The notes beneath the pieces were generated by a model that did no database searches, was not told where the DNA came from, and worked only from the letters and a program-made list of their open reading frames with translations. From an uncultured Mediterraneibacter sp. (GTDB lineage: Bacteria > Bacillota > Clostridia > Lachnospirales > Lachnospiraceae): a DNA stretch of 64,000 nt. Below, piece after piece: positions 8,284-16,169 of the stretch (the first letter of the stretch is position 1; the number at the start of each line of letters is the position of its first letter). The DNA is taken from NCBI GenBank assembly GCA_934309345.1, contig CAKRDD010000019.1:1-64000 (forward strand). The letters are read 5' to 3'. The position numbers were made by a program, and so were the translations under genes.

Positions 8284-8746
8284 CGATCATGCCTCCCAGA
8301 TAAGCAACTGTCAGAAATGGAATAAATGGAAATGAATTTTTTCTTGTATACTTCTTTCGTGCGATCATAATTCCTCCGTAAACAGATGCGATCAGAAATG
8401 CAGCAAACAGAATCCAAAGAAGATTCCATCCGCCAGATAAAATTCCCAGAATCAGAATCAATATGCTATCTCCATAACCAAACGACTCTTGCGTAAACCA
8501 ACTTAAAAAAAGAAATACTCCTCCACACACCCCACCGGCTACCATCATCCTTAGTTCTCCTTTGCCGCATAGTACCTGACATAAAACTGCAATCGCAAGC
8601 AGAATCAAAAGACTTCTTACACTTACTTTCTTCCAACGAATATCTATCACTGACAAAATCAACAGATACACAGCTATGACAGCTTGAAAAAACATCCATA
8701 GAGTCTCCCTTCCATTTTGCCCGAATACATTCATTATTTTGCACAT
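8270..8746 (-). CDS. Prepilin peptidase (A24A, TadV/CpaA type)
   Basis: A 158-residue protein with about five membrane spans. The two catalytic aspartates of the aspartyl prepilin peptidases are visible in SVIDIRWKKV near residue 39 and in the FGYGDS motif near residue 90. It has no N-terminal methylase domain, as in TadV. It would cleave the Flp pilin and the TadE-like proteins on the inner side of the membrane. The ATG at 8746 has AGGAGG nine bases upstream and overlaps the previous gene by 13 bases, showing tight coupling. Confidence 0.88.
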   Translation of the reverse strand: MCKIMNVFGQNGRETLWMFFQAVIAVYLLILSVIDIRWKKVSVRSLLILLAIAVLCQVLCGKGELRMMVAGGVCGGVFLFLSWFTQESFGYGDSILILILGILSGGWNLLWILFAAFLIASVYGGIMIARKKYTRKNSFPFIPFLTVAYLGGMIGGVY

Positions 8747-9531
8747 TTAGAACATCCTCCTCTTCCTGCTACTTCGCTTTTATGAACTGCACGTATTGTT
8801 CTCTTCAGAGAGCTACAATTCAATGAGTTGTGATACCGGTTTCCATAACTGGTAATATATACACCATTCATTGCCTGTCCATAAACACATTGCTCACACT
8901 TATGGTATTTTCCTCCACCTTCATTTCTCATATCTTGTAATTCTGAGTATTGAACATATTGAATAGACAATTGAAGATAGCTGCACTGATAATCCGCATG
9001 CCACACTGTTCCTTTTTCTGTGATATAGACAATCTGTCCATCTTCATTTTCCTTTCTATCTTTTTGATAACCATTCCATGCACTGACTTTAAACTCATCT
9101 TTCAACTTCACCGAAGGACTTTTCAGTAATGGAACCGGAATCTTTATCTTGTACTCGATAACAACATTTATTTCTTCTGTTCCCGGAATCCAATAAGACT
9201 TCCAGCAACTAATAGCTGCTGTACCACCATTCAGAATACTTCTCTCAATTCTTTCTTCTCCAATCAGATTCACCAGATCTGATTTTAATTGAACTGTATT
9301 CAATACAGGAAGAACAGCCGTTGACTCTGCTGCCTGTTTGGCTGCATCACTTCCTGCTGCATGGATACAACCTCGTATACTCTGGATTTCAATTAAAAAA
9401 ATCAAACTTAATACTGCAAACATAAAGAGGGGAACTGCAAATGCAGCTTCTATTGTTACACTTGCTCTTACCCCCGGTGCAGATGCCCTTTCTCTTGTTG
9501 GACTGGTATTTTTCACCTGTTTATTTGACAT
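8734..9531 (-). CDS. TadE-like protein with two Cys/His repeats
   Basis: A 265-residue protein. After a short leader comes ASVTIEAAFAVPLFMFAVL, the TadE-type membrane segment. The extracytoplasmic part ends in two similar units of about 40 residues: WHADYQCSYL...YHKCEQC and YHNSLNCSSL...GGCSKCAK. Each has the pattern H-x4-C, then a C-x2-C pair, which could hold a metal ion and resembles the zinc site of Ada-type domains (inference). An AAAGGA site supports the ATG at 9531. Its first codons carry one arm of a 25-bp perfect inverted repeat. Confidence 0.75.
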   Translation of the reverse strand: MSNKQVKNTSPTRERASAPGVRASVTIEAAFAVPLFMFAVLSLIFLIEIQSIRGCIHAAGSDAAKQAAESTAVLPVLNTVQLKSDLVNLIGEERIERSILNGGTAAISCWKSYWIPGTEEINVVIEYKIKIPVPLLKSPSVKLKDEFKVSAWNGYQKDRKENEDGQIVYITEKGTVWHADYQCSYLQLSIQYVQYSELQDMRNEGGGKYHKCEQCVYGQAMNGVYITSYGNRYHNSLNCSSLKRTIRAVHKSEVAGRGGCSKCAK

Positions 9532-9648
9532 CGCAGCTTTTCCTTTCTAAAGTGTGTGGGTTTCCTGCAAGAGGGATTGCAGGATTCTGAGTGTACGTTT
9601 TTGGGGTGTACAAAAGAAGGTCTGAAAGGGCATCTGCACCGGGGGTAA
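9468..9648. repeat. 25-bp perfect inverted repeat around the 5' end of the TadE-like gene
   Basis: The arms are 9468-9492 and 9624-9648. The first arm encodes ERASAPGV in the TadE-like gene; the second has the same coding sequence on the other strand in the gap before DUF5702. The 131 bases between hold the gene's ribosome-binding site and first 13 codons, and on the opposite strand a GTG (9591) with an AGGA site in frame with the second arm. Confidence 0.85.
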
Positions 9649-9656
9649 TTCTGACT

Positions 9657-11117
9657 TCATTCATATCCGAAATAAACCGGATATTGGTAATTTAGATTTT
9701 TATAAACGATTATCTTATTCTGTATTTCTAATTTAGTCACACATTGATCTGCCTGAAACAAAATATGTTTGGAATGGAATGCCTCTTCTACACAATCTAA
9801 AGTCCGCATTGTAATCTCCGGCACTGATTTCAAAAAGAGAAACATCCTGATATAATCGGAATATCCGACTCCTTCTCCGGAATCATTTCCTCTTACACTT
9901 CCACCATCTGTCAGAAGAAGTGGCAGTTGTGACAGAGAAACAACCCATTTATCTGCACTTTTTACCAGTGGAACTTTTCTTCCATCCAGAAGACAACGAA
10001 GATCCATAACACTTTCTCCTCCTGCCCACGCAACAAGTATCATCTGTTTCAAAGCTTCTACCGCTTCCGGCATCAGTAGTAATGCAGATATTGTCACAGC
10101 CAGCGCTTCTGCCTCTGCCACTCGTCCCATATCCTTTGCAAGACAGCCATAATTTCCTGACATTCTCAGAAGAAAAAGATGAAATAACACGGATTCCAGA
10201 TTTTCTTTATCTGATTCTTTCCCTTGAAGAATATATTCCAGTTCATATGCTAAAGCATCTGAACTGTCAGACTGCCATTCTTTCTCTCCACTCTCAGCCG
10301 TTCCTTCTGATTGTTCTGAATCCTGCCGAAATGCATAGCCGAATGTTTTGAGAAGGTATTCGTTATACAGAAGTTTCTCTGTTGTCTGATCAAGTCCCTT
10401 TCTTGTTGGGAATGTCCCATATCCTTTTTTCAAAGTTCTCCTTGATGCCTGCCCTGACAAATGAACACTCTTTTCAGATATTTTTTTTCCTTTCGGAATC
10501 GCAACAGAAAGAATTCCTTCTTTTTTTATCTTTTGCATGATACGAAACGGATTCTCCTCATCTGGCAGACTTGGACCTTCTTCCACATCTTCTCCTTCCG
10601 TTGGACTGCCGGATGCGTCAAGACTGTCATTCACCCGTTCCATTGCATCTGTCATTTCATCTGTTTTCTTTTCCATATCAGATTCTTCTGTCTCTGTCTG
10701 TTCCCATTTCTCTGTTGTCCCGGTAAACTTTTTAACCAGATCCATTCCATACCTTTGTTCCATATAAGCCAGCACCTGTTCTCGAAATGCCTGTCCAGAC
10801 TGATCTGTCAAATACTGAATCCCTTTAATTTGATGATCTGTAGAGCCCGAATTGTAATAATGCAAACGCTGGAGCAGATTTTCTTCTTCATAATTTCCTG
10901 TCCTGTAACCAAGATCAATTCCAAAAACATGATATTGTTCCATAAGTTCCTGCTGATATTCTCCGAAAACGGAATAGATTGCCCGATCTGTGTCAATTCT
11001 GCTGAGATTTTTTGATCCTTGAATCACAGCAGACTCTAGAATTCCAAAGATAAATGAAAGTAACAAAGTAAATGATAAACTTAAAAATACAGTAATTTCG
11101 CCTTTTACGGACCGCAT
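9657..11117 (-). CDS. DUF5702 pilus-locus protein
   Basis: A 486-residue protein. Its N-terminus (KGEITVFLSLSFTLLLSFIF) is a TadE/G-like membrane anchor with a Glu early in the segment. A large extracytoplasmic domain follows, with an acidic low-complexity linker (Glu/Thr/Ser/Asp-rich, about residues 140-190). This architecture and its place between the pilin and the TadE genes fit DUF5702 proteins of Lachnospiraceae Tad loci, probably the TadG equivalent (inference). It starts one base after the pilin stop codon. Confidence 0.7.
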   Translation of the reverse strand: MRSVKGEITVFLSLSFTLLLSFIFGILESAVIQGSKNLSRIDTDRAIYSVFGEYQQELMEQYHVFGIDLGYRTGNYEEENLLQRLHYYNSGSTDHQIKGIQYLTDQSGQAFREQVLAYMEQRYGMDLVKKFTGTTEKWEQTETEESDMEKKTDEMTDAMERVNDSLDASGSPTEGEDVEEGPSLPDEENPFRIMQKIKKEGILSVAIPKGKKISEKSVHLSGQASRRTLKKGYGTFPTRKGLDQTTEKLLYNEYLLKTFGYAFRQDSEQSEGTAESGEKEWQSDSSDALAYELEYILQGKESDKENLESVLFHLFLLRMSGNYGCLAKDMGRVAEAEALAVTISALLLMPEAVEALKQMILVAWAGGESVMDLRCLLDGRKVPLVKSADKWVVSLSQLPLLLTDGGSVRGNDSGEGVGYSDYIRMFLFLKSVPEITMRTLDCVEEAFHSKHILFQADQCVTKLEIQNKIIVYKNLNYQYPVYFGYE

Positions 11118-11118
11118 G

Positions 11119-11298
11119 TTATATGCCGGAGCTTTCTGATGTCACTTTCTCAAAAATCGTGGTGATCAAACTAATCAACTGTTCTTTGAAAATCAGCAGA
11201 AGTGCAATTAATATAACCAGAATTAAAACCAGTTCAATCGTTGTGATCGCAGCAACATATTTCTTATCTTTATTTTTTCTTACCAATAATTTTTTCAT
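11119..11298 (-). CDS. Flp1-type IVb pilin, small
   Basis: A 59-residue protein: a Lys-rich leader of about 18 residues, then a hydrophobic helix with the hallmark TTIELVLILVILIALLLIF, where a Glu follows the probable cleavage site by a few residues, and a short polar tail ending in SSGI. This is the layout of Flp major pilins of Tad systems. GGAGAG lies upstream of the ATG at 11298. It sits between tadC and DUF5702, and is the likely main fibre subunit. Confidence 0.85.
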   Translation of the reverse strand: MKKLLVRKNKDKKYVAAITTIELVLILVILIALLLIFKEQLISLITTIFEKVTSESSGI

Positions 11299-11329
11299 CT
11301 TGTATCTCTCCTTCTTTTCTCTCTTTTTC

Positions 11330-12601
11330 TCAAATCTGAATCGTCAAAAACGCCGGAACAGTCACAATCACGAACACGACTGCCAACATAAGAAACAACG
11401 GTATCATCAACTTTGTTCCTGCCTCTTCACCAAGTTTCTTTGCCATATTTTTCCGTTCCTCAAAAGCTTCCTGGGCCTCCCTTTGTAACAGATTCGTCAG
11501 TCCTTTGGTTCCTTTTCTCAAATTCTGACTTAAAAGCATTCCAAACTTTCGGTAAACCGGACTCTCGCATCTCTTTCCAAATGCCTCGTAGCATTCACTT
11601 TCCGGTCTTCCATTCTTCAGTTCATTCATTGTATATCTCATCTCTTCATACACTGTTCTTTCTCCAAGGTAGTGTTTCTCTTTGTCATATTCTTTTACAA
11701 TCTGGATCCAGGCTCTTCTCACTGTCATTCCTGCCCCTATATACAGACTGAATTTATTGATCAGCTGTGGATAATCAAACTGCATCTGTCTGATTTCTTT
11801 CCTTCGTTGTTCTTTCTGCTTTTGTTTCTCTGCTGTAAACTGGAATACAATCATCACTCCGCCAAGTAAAAGAATTCCAAATGCTCTCGTTTCCTTCACA
11901 GGTTTCCAGGATAATTTTCTTCCATCTACCTGATCTGGCAATATCAGATAATCCTTTTCCCGCTGTTCCTGATCTGCTTTTTCTACTTCCTGGGATATCT
12001 TTTTCAGAACACCTTCCTTCTTTGACAACGGTGTAGAAAACAGGTGTGCATAAAATTCACAGGACATTTTTTCCTCATCATATCGAAGGATAGCGGTCAA
12101 TTTGACGAGTGTTCCTTCTTCTGTCAGCTTCTCCTGCTTTAAAACACCTCTGCTGTTCATAACCTCGTAGTTATCAAGTTCCCATGACACGCTGATTCCC
12201 GTATGTGGAATTTCCATAATAAGATTCAGGTCTGACCTGACCTCATCCAGACTTTTGTTTTCACCAAGGATCTGAGCCGGAAGTTCTTCTGCCGCCTTAG
12301 AAAGCTGTTCTCCAATCTCTTCTTTTGCATACTTCTTTTCCGAAATCTGGACCTTTATCTTCTCTTTCCACTCGCCTGTCTCCATCTGGATTTTTTCTGT
12401 CTTTTTTCCTTCTCCCTGTCCTTTTCTTTCCAATATCCGGTTTCCATTTTCATCCTGTGCCAATTGACGATGATTATCTGTGACATACACTGCACTAAAC
12501 ATTACGATTGACAATAAAAGAATAATTCCGATCTTTTTATAGATTTCATATTTTCCTTTGTCAGGCTGAAGTACTTTTTCCCACTTCTTGTTAAATCTCA
12601 A
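11330..12601 (-). CDS. tadC: Type II secretion F domain protein, TadC-like
   Basis: A 423-residue inner-membrane platform protein. The start is taken as the TTG at 12601 because AGGAGG stands ten bases before it; the open frame extends to 12649. The order is a first span near residues 25-45, a large extracytoplasmic domain of about 190 residues that is unusual for TadC, a second span, a T2SSF domain near 270-390 with YPQLINKFSLYIGAGMTVRRA, and a last C-terminal span. It overlaps tadB by 11 bases. With TadB it should form the pilus assembly platform driven by TadA. Confidence 0.8.
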   Translation of the reverse strand: MRFNKKWEKVLQPDKGKYEIYKKIGIILLLSIVMFSAVYVTDNHRQLAQDENGNRILERKGQGEGKKTEKIQMETGEWKEKIKVQISEKKYAKEEIGEQLSKAAEELPAQILGENKSLDEVRSDLNLIMEIPHTGISVSWELDNYEVMNSRGVLKQEKLTEEGTLVKLTAILRYDEEKMSCEFYAHLFSTPLSKKEGVLKKISQEVEKADQEQREKDYLILPDQVDGRKLSWKPVKETRAFGILLLGGVMIVFQFTAEKQKQKEQRRKEIRQMQFDYPQLINKFSLYIGAGMTVRRAWIQIVKEYDKEKHYLGERTVYEEMRYTMNELKNGRPESECYEAFGKRCESPVYRKFGMLLSQNLRKGTKGLTNLLQREAQEAFEERKNMAKKLGEEAGTKLMIPLFLMLAVVFVIVTVPAFLTIQI

Positions 12602-13346
12602 TCTGTAGAATCCTCCTTCCAAACCTGTATGCTCCAAGATAAAGTGCAAGACAAATGCTCATTACAATACATCCGGTCCATGTACCATATAAGACACTTA
12701 AGAATTCCCCAAACGTCATCTTCATGTAGAGAATCATTATGAATGGAATCACACTCATAATTTCAAATTCCAGCTTTTTCGCAGCCAGCATAGTCTGTAT
12801 CTCACGTTCTGTATCGATCTTCTCTCCGATTGTTCTGGCCGCATCTCTGATAATTGCAATTGAATCCCCGCCACTGACCTTTGCTGCTGCATAAACTGTA
12901 ATAAAATTCGTCACATCCTCCTGCTTTACTTCTGCCGCAAATTCATTCAATACAGTTACAACTGACAGATTCAGATCCAGCTTTCTTACCATCTGACCAT
13001 ACTCTTTTCGAATTCTTGTATTCGCATCATACATTCCGATCAGATCACGATTTGTTTCTCTGATCGCATTCTCTACGGAATATCCTGCCTTAAGTGCCCC
13101 TGCCATCGTCTGGATACTATCTCTGAACTGCCTCCTGAATTCCTGTTCTTTTCCGATTGCTTTCTCTTCCATCCACTCCTTCATGTATAAGAACCATAAC
13201 GGGAACAGAAGAATCGCCGGAAGTATCGATTCATAAAACAAATACAAAATCAGAAGAAATCTCACCGTGCATTTTATAATTCCGACAGTATATTCAGACA
13301 GTGTGATATCCTGCAGCCAGGAGCTTTTCCTTATTCGTGATTTCAT
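12591..13346 (-). CDS. tadB: Type II secretion F domain protein, TadB-like
   Basis: A 251-residue protein with N-terminal spans near residues 20-55, a cytosolic T2SSF domain (FRDSIQTMAGALKAGYSVENAI) and two C-terminal spans. It is shorter than many TadB proteins because the N-terminal domain is reduced. Its first codons overlap the end of tadA by 53 bases in another frame, and its end overlaps tadC, so translation of the three is probably coupled. Confidence 0.85.
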   Translation of the reverse strand: MKSRIRKSSWLQDITLSEYTVGIIKCTVRFLLILYLFYESILPAILLFPLWFLYMKEWMEEKAIGKEQEFRRQFRDSIQTMAGALKAGYSVENAIRETNRDLIGMYDANTRIRKEYGQMVRKLDLNLSVVTVLNEFAAEVKQEDVTNFITVYAAAKVSGGDSIAIIRDAARTIGEKIDTEREIQTMLAAKKLEFEIMSVIPFIMILYMKMTFGEFLSVLYGTWTGCIVMSICLALYLGAYRFGRRILQIEI

Positions 13347-14508
13347 TTTTCTTCATAAGGCTTCCCTGTATCTTTCCATTCTTCATCCCCTCCTCCTTAA
13401 ATTCATAAAGAACCTTTGTCTGTATCCTTCCATCTTCATAACCTTCCACTTCTACGATCTGCAAAACCTTTCTAGTCTTATCCCGAAGTCTTCCAAGATG
13501 AATGATAATATCAAGTGCCGATGCAACTTGTCTTTGAATTGCCTGTAATGGAAGATCGATCCCCATCAGCATCATTGTTTCCAGTCTGTGTAACATATCT
13601 GTTGGATTATTAGCATGTCCTGTTGACATTGAACCACTGTGACCATTCAACATTGCTGAAGAGATCATATCTACCGTCTCTTCTCCTCTAACTTCTCCCA
13701 CAACAATCCGATCCGGTCTCATACGAAGTGCTGACTTAATCAGATCTCTGATGGTTACAGCCCCTTCTCCTTCTGCATTCGGTCCGCGTGCTTCTAAGCG
13801 CACCAGATTCTGAACTCCCTGAATCTGTAACTCTGCATTGTCTTCGATCGTAATCAGGCGTTCTCCTTTTGGTATATAGTTCGACAACGCATTCAGGAAA
13901 GTAGTCTTTCCTGCTCCTGTTCCACCACTGACAAAAATATTATATTTTGCTGCTACCAGCTTTTTTAAAAAGCTGGCGGCTTCATCAGTTACGCTGCCTA
14001 TACGGATCAGCTGTTCCATCGTAATTGCTTCTGCTGGAAACTTTCGGATTGTAAGGATTGGTCCATTCACAGCAACCGGATTCAATACCACATTCACACG
14101 AGATCCATCCTTCAGCCTTGCATCCACGATCGGAGAGGCCTCATTTACATAACGGTTCGATTCACCTACAATCTGTTGAATCACATCCAGTAATCTCTCC
14201 TGGGACAGGAAACACTTCTTAGACCTGAAAATTCTTCCTTCTTTCTCGTAAAAGATATGGTCTGTTCCATTTACCATAATCTCTGTGATCGAATCATCTT
14301 CAAGAAGCTCCTGCAGAACATCCAGTTTACGAAAAGAGTTGAATAACTCACGCCCGATTTTGATCTTATCACTCAACGAAATGTATTCTTCATCTGCTGC
14401 CTCATCCAATACTGTGCGGATCAGCTCCTGCAGTTCTTCATCATCTGTCTCCTTCGTAAGATCGATCTGTTCCAGAATCTGTTCATACAGCTGCTCTTTT
14501 CTAATCAT
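13294..14508 (-). CDS. tadA: TadA/CpaF pilus assembly ATPase
   Basis: A 404-residue secretion ATPase of the VirB11/CpaF class. It shows the Walker A motif GGTGAGKTTFLNAL near residue 195, the Asp box with acidic residues (LITIEDNAELQI), the Walker B region (RPDRIVVGEVRGEE) and a His box (GSMSTGHANN). ATP hydrolysis powers assembly of the Flp pilus through TadB/C. Length is normal. The gene follows the tadZ-like gene by two bases. Confidence 0.93.
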   Translation of the reverse strand: MIRKEQLYEQILEQIDLTKETDDEELQELIRTVLDEAADEEYISLSDKIKIGRELFNSFRKLDVLQELLEDDSITEIMVNGTDHIFYEKEGRIFRSKKCFLSQERLLDVIQQIVGESNRYVNEASPIVDARLKDGSRVNVVLNPVAVNGPILTIRKFPAEAITMEQLIRIGSVTDEAASFLKKLVAAKYNIFVSGGTGAGKTTFLNALSNYIPKGERLITIEDNAELQIQGVQNLVRLEARGPNAEGEGAVTIRDLIKSALRMRPDRIVVGEVRGEETVDMISSAMLNGHSGSMSTGHANNPTDMLHRLETMMLMGIDLPLQAIQRQVASALDIIIHLGRLRDKTRKVLQIVEVEGYEDGRIQTKVLYEFKEEGMKNGKIQGSLMKKNEITNKEKLLAAGYHTV

Positions 14509-14510
14509 CC

Positions 14511-15638
14511 TTACGACTTCCTTTCTCCACCCGGAAATTCCGTAATCTTACTTGCAGATGCTTCTAAAGCAGCAGAATTTCTTGGCTTTCCCATTCTGCG
14601 TCTTACCGTCTTCTTAAGAATCTCACCATATCCTGCTGATCTGAGATTCTCTTCATACTGATTGAGTTTTGCTTTTGCTGCACCTTCCTCGATATAAGGT
14701 GTGTAAACTTTGCTGCATCTTCCCAACAGATCATACAGACCGTCTACCGTATCTCCCAGATCAAGGATGATCACTTTGTAAATACTCTTCTCTAGAATCA
14801 AATCCAAAAGCTGATTCCATTCTTCTTTTGTCACTTCTCTGAAATCTTGTTCCGTTCGTATCGGTGCAATATAATCCACCCCATTCATGTGACTGATCAA
14901 AGTACTGATCTTCCATACCGGATTGATACTTTCCTGCTTCATGTAATACAGCAGATCTCCAAGATTCATTCCTGATTCTTCCGGCAAGTAATAATTTAAT
15001 CCTGAATACCCTTCCAGATTCAGATACAACGTAGGAATCGATTCTGAAAGAACTCGTCCCATACGCATGGCAAACCTTGTCTTCCCGATTCGATGAACCG
15101 GTGAATAGATCCCGATCAGACCATTTACATTTGCTTTCACTGTCTGCGATCTGTCTGAAACAAGTTGGATTTGATGCGTCTGTACTTCTGAATTTTCCTG
15201 AACTTTTTCCTGATGTAAAAGTTCCAGCATACTGCTAACACTCTGATACCGGAAGAATGGAATCTCTGTAGGACTTCTCTCGTTCGGAATCTTCTCGCCG
15301 ATCAGAAGATACTTCTGTCTTGCCGGAATCTCATCCCGGTCTTCTTTTCCATACTCTTCTCCGATCAGCAGAATATTTACCTGCATACTCTTTGCTGCTA
15401 TTTTCAGATTCTCAATATCATGAAATACATGAAACTGAAAATAACCGGATAATTTCTCAGATAATCTTCTGAACAGATTTTCTGAATAACTCTTTTGTGT
15501 ATCACAAATCACAAAATTCTCAGCAGTTCCTCTTACTGCTCTTTGCTCAATTGTCATAATTCGAAACTTTGCTGCGATCATACAGCCTGAATAAAGAAAT
15601 TGTACCGAAGGTCCAACGCTTCGATGCAAAAGATACAT
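14511..15638 (-). CDS. TadZ/CpaE-like protein
   Basis: A 375-residue reading frame, first gene of the Tad operon. After an unconvincing first 40 residues it has a receiver-like fold starting at NFVICDTQ, then a P-loop ATPase domain near 170-350 with GIYSPVHRIGKTRFAMR as a deviant Walker A and VIILDLGDTVDGL as Walker B. That is the TadZ/CpaE layout, proteins that place the pilus machine at the cell pole. The start is uncertain: ATG codons at 15638, 15581 and 15557 are all in frame and none has a strong site. Confidence 0.75.
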   Translation of the reverse strand: MYLLHRSVGPSVQFLYSGCMIAAKFRIMTIEQRAVRGTAENFVICDTQKSYSENLFRRLSEKLSGYFQFHVFHDIENLKIAAKSMQVNILLIGEEYGKEDRDEIPARQKYLLIGEKIPNERSPTEIPFFRYQSVSSMLELLHQEKVQENSEVQTHQIQLVSDRSQTVKANVNGLIGIYSPVHRIGKTRFAMRMGRVLSESIPTLYLNLEGYSGLNYYLPEESGMNLGDLLYYMKQESINPVWKISTLISHMNGVDYIAPIRTEQDFREVTKEEWNQLLDLILEKSIYKVIILDLGDTVDGLYDLLGRCSKVYTPYIEEGAAKAKLNQYEENLRSAGYGEILKKTVRRRMGKPRNSAALEASASKITEFPGGERKS

Positions 15639-15694
15639 CAGTAATTCCCCAATTCACTGATGCTGCAACAGATGATTTTCTGTTGGTAAGTGAG

Positions 15695-15723
15695 ATTATA
15701 TACGGGCACTTCTGTTTTGTCCA
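15695..15723 (-). promoter_or_regulatory. Promoter of the Tad pilus operon
   Basis: On the minus strand: TGGACA, a 17-base spacer, TATAAT. A hairpin (CATCAGT...ACTGATG, about 15635-15663) lies in the leader just before the first gene. Confidence 0.65.
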
Positions 15724-15759
15724 TACCCAAATTAAAAATAAAATGTTTTTGTAAAAAAC

Positions 15760-15969
15760 TTACAAAAATTGATACCATGTAATGCTATAAAGAAGACAAA
15801 CCCCAGGAATTCCAAGGGTTCCGGATGTCAAAAAGGTCATCGGATTCAAACCGACATTAATTGAAGAATCTGCTGGAAGAACATATTTGTTTATTATAAA
15901 AATCAACGCCATTCCAATGGTTGCCCGTATGAAAAAGTGGAGAAAAAAGTATCCTGTTTTCTTTTTCAT
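15760..15969 (-). CDS. bofA: Pro-sigma-K processing inhibitor BofA-like protein
   Basis: A 69-residue protein with two membrane segments and the BofA-family ending NVGLNPMTFLTSGTLGIPGVCLLYSITWY. In Bacillus, BofA holds the sigma-K protease SpoIVFB inactive in the outer forespore membrane. In many Clostridia a bofA gene lies near recR or the origin. It suggests a spore former. A GGAAGAG site is close to the ATG. An AT-only hairpin (about 15749-15771) overlaps the stop codon. Confidence 0.8.
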   Translation of the reverse strand: MKKKTGYFFLHFFIRATIGMALIFIINKYVLPADSSINVGLNPMTFLTSGTLGIPGVCLLYSITWYQFL

Positions 15970-16169
15970 TTCACTCTTCCAATCTGTTTTTTCTTGATTT
16001 ATTTTATTTTTTCCGTCTCTTTTTTATTCCTTTTGATTCCATTTTTAATTCTTTATGTGCAGAAAAAGAAAGCGGATAAAGTTCACTGTAATCAAGTAAA
16101 CTCAATCCACTTTCTCTTATCTTTTTATTCTTCAGGACAGCTTACAATCTTCTGTAAACCATAACAACT

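Noticed and set aside
6359..16164. Prophage or conjugative element carrying the pilus genes
   Set aside because: The genes form a standard Tad locus, with no integrase, attachment repeats or phage structural genes.
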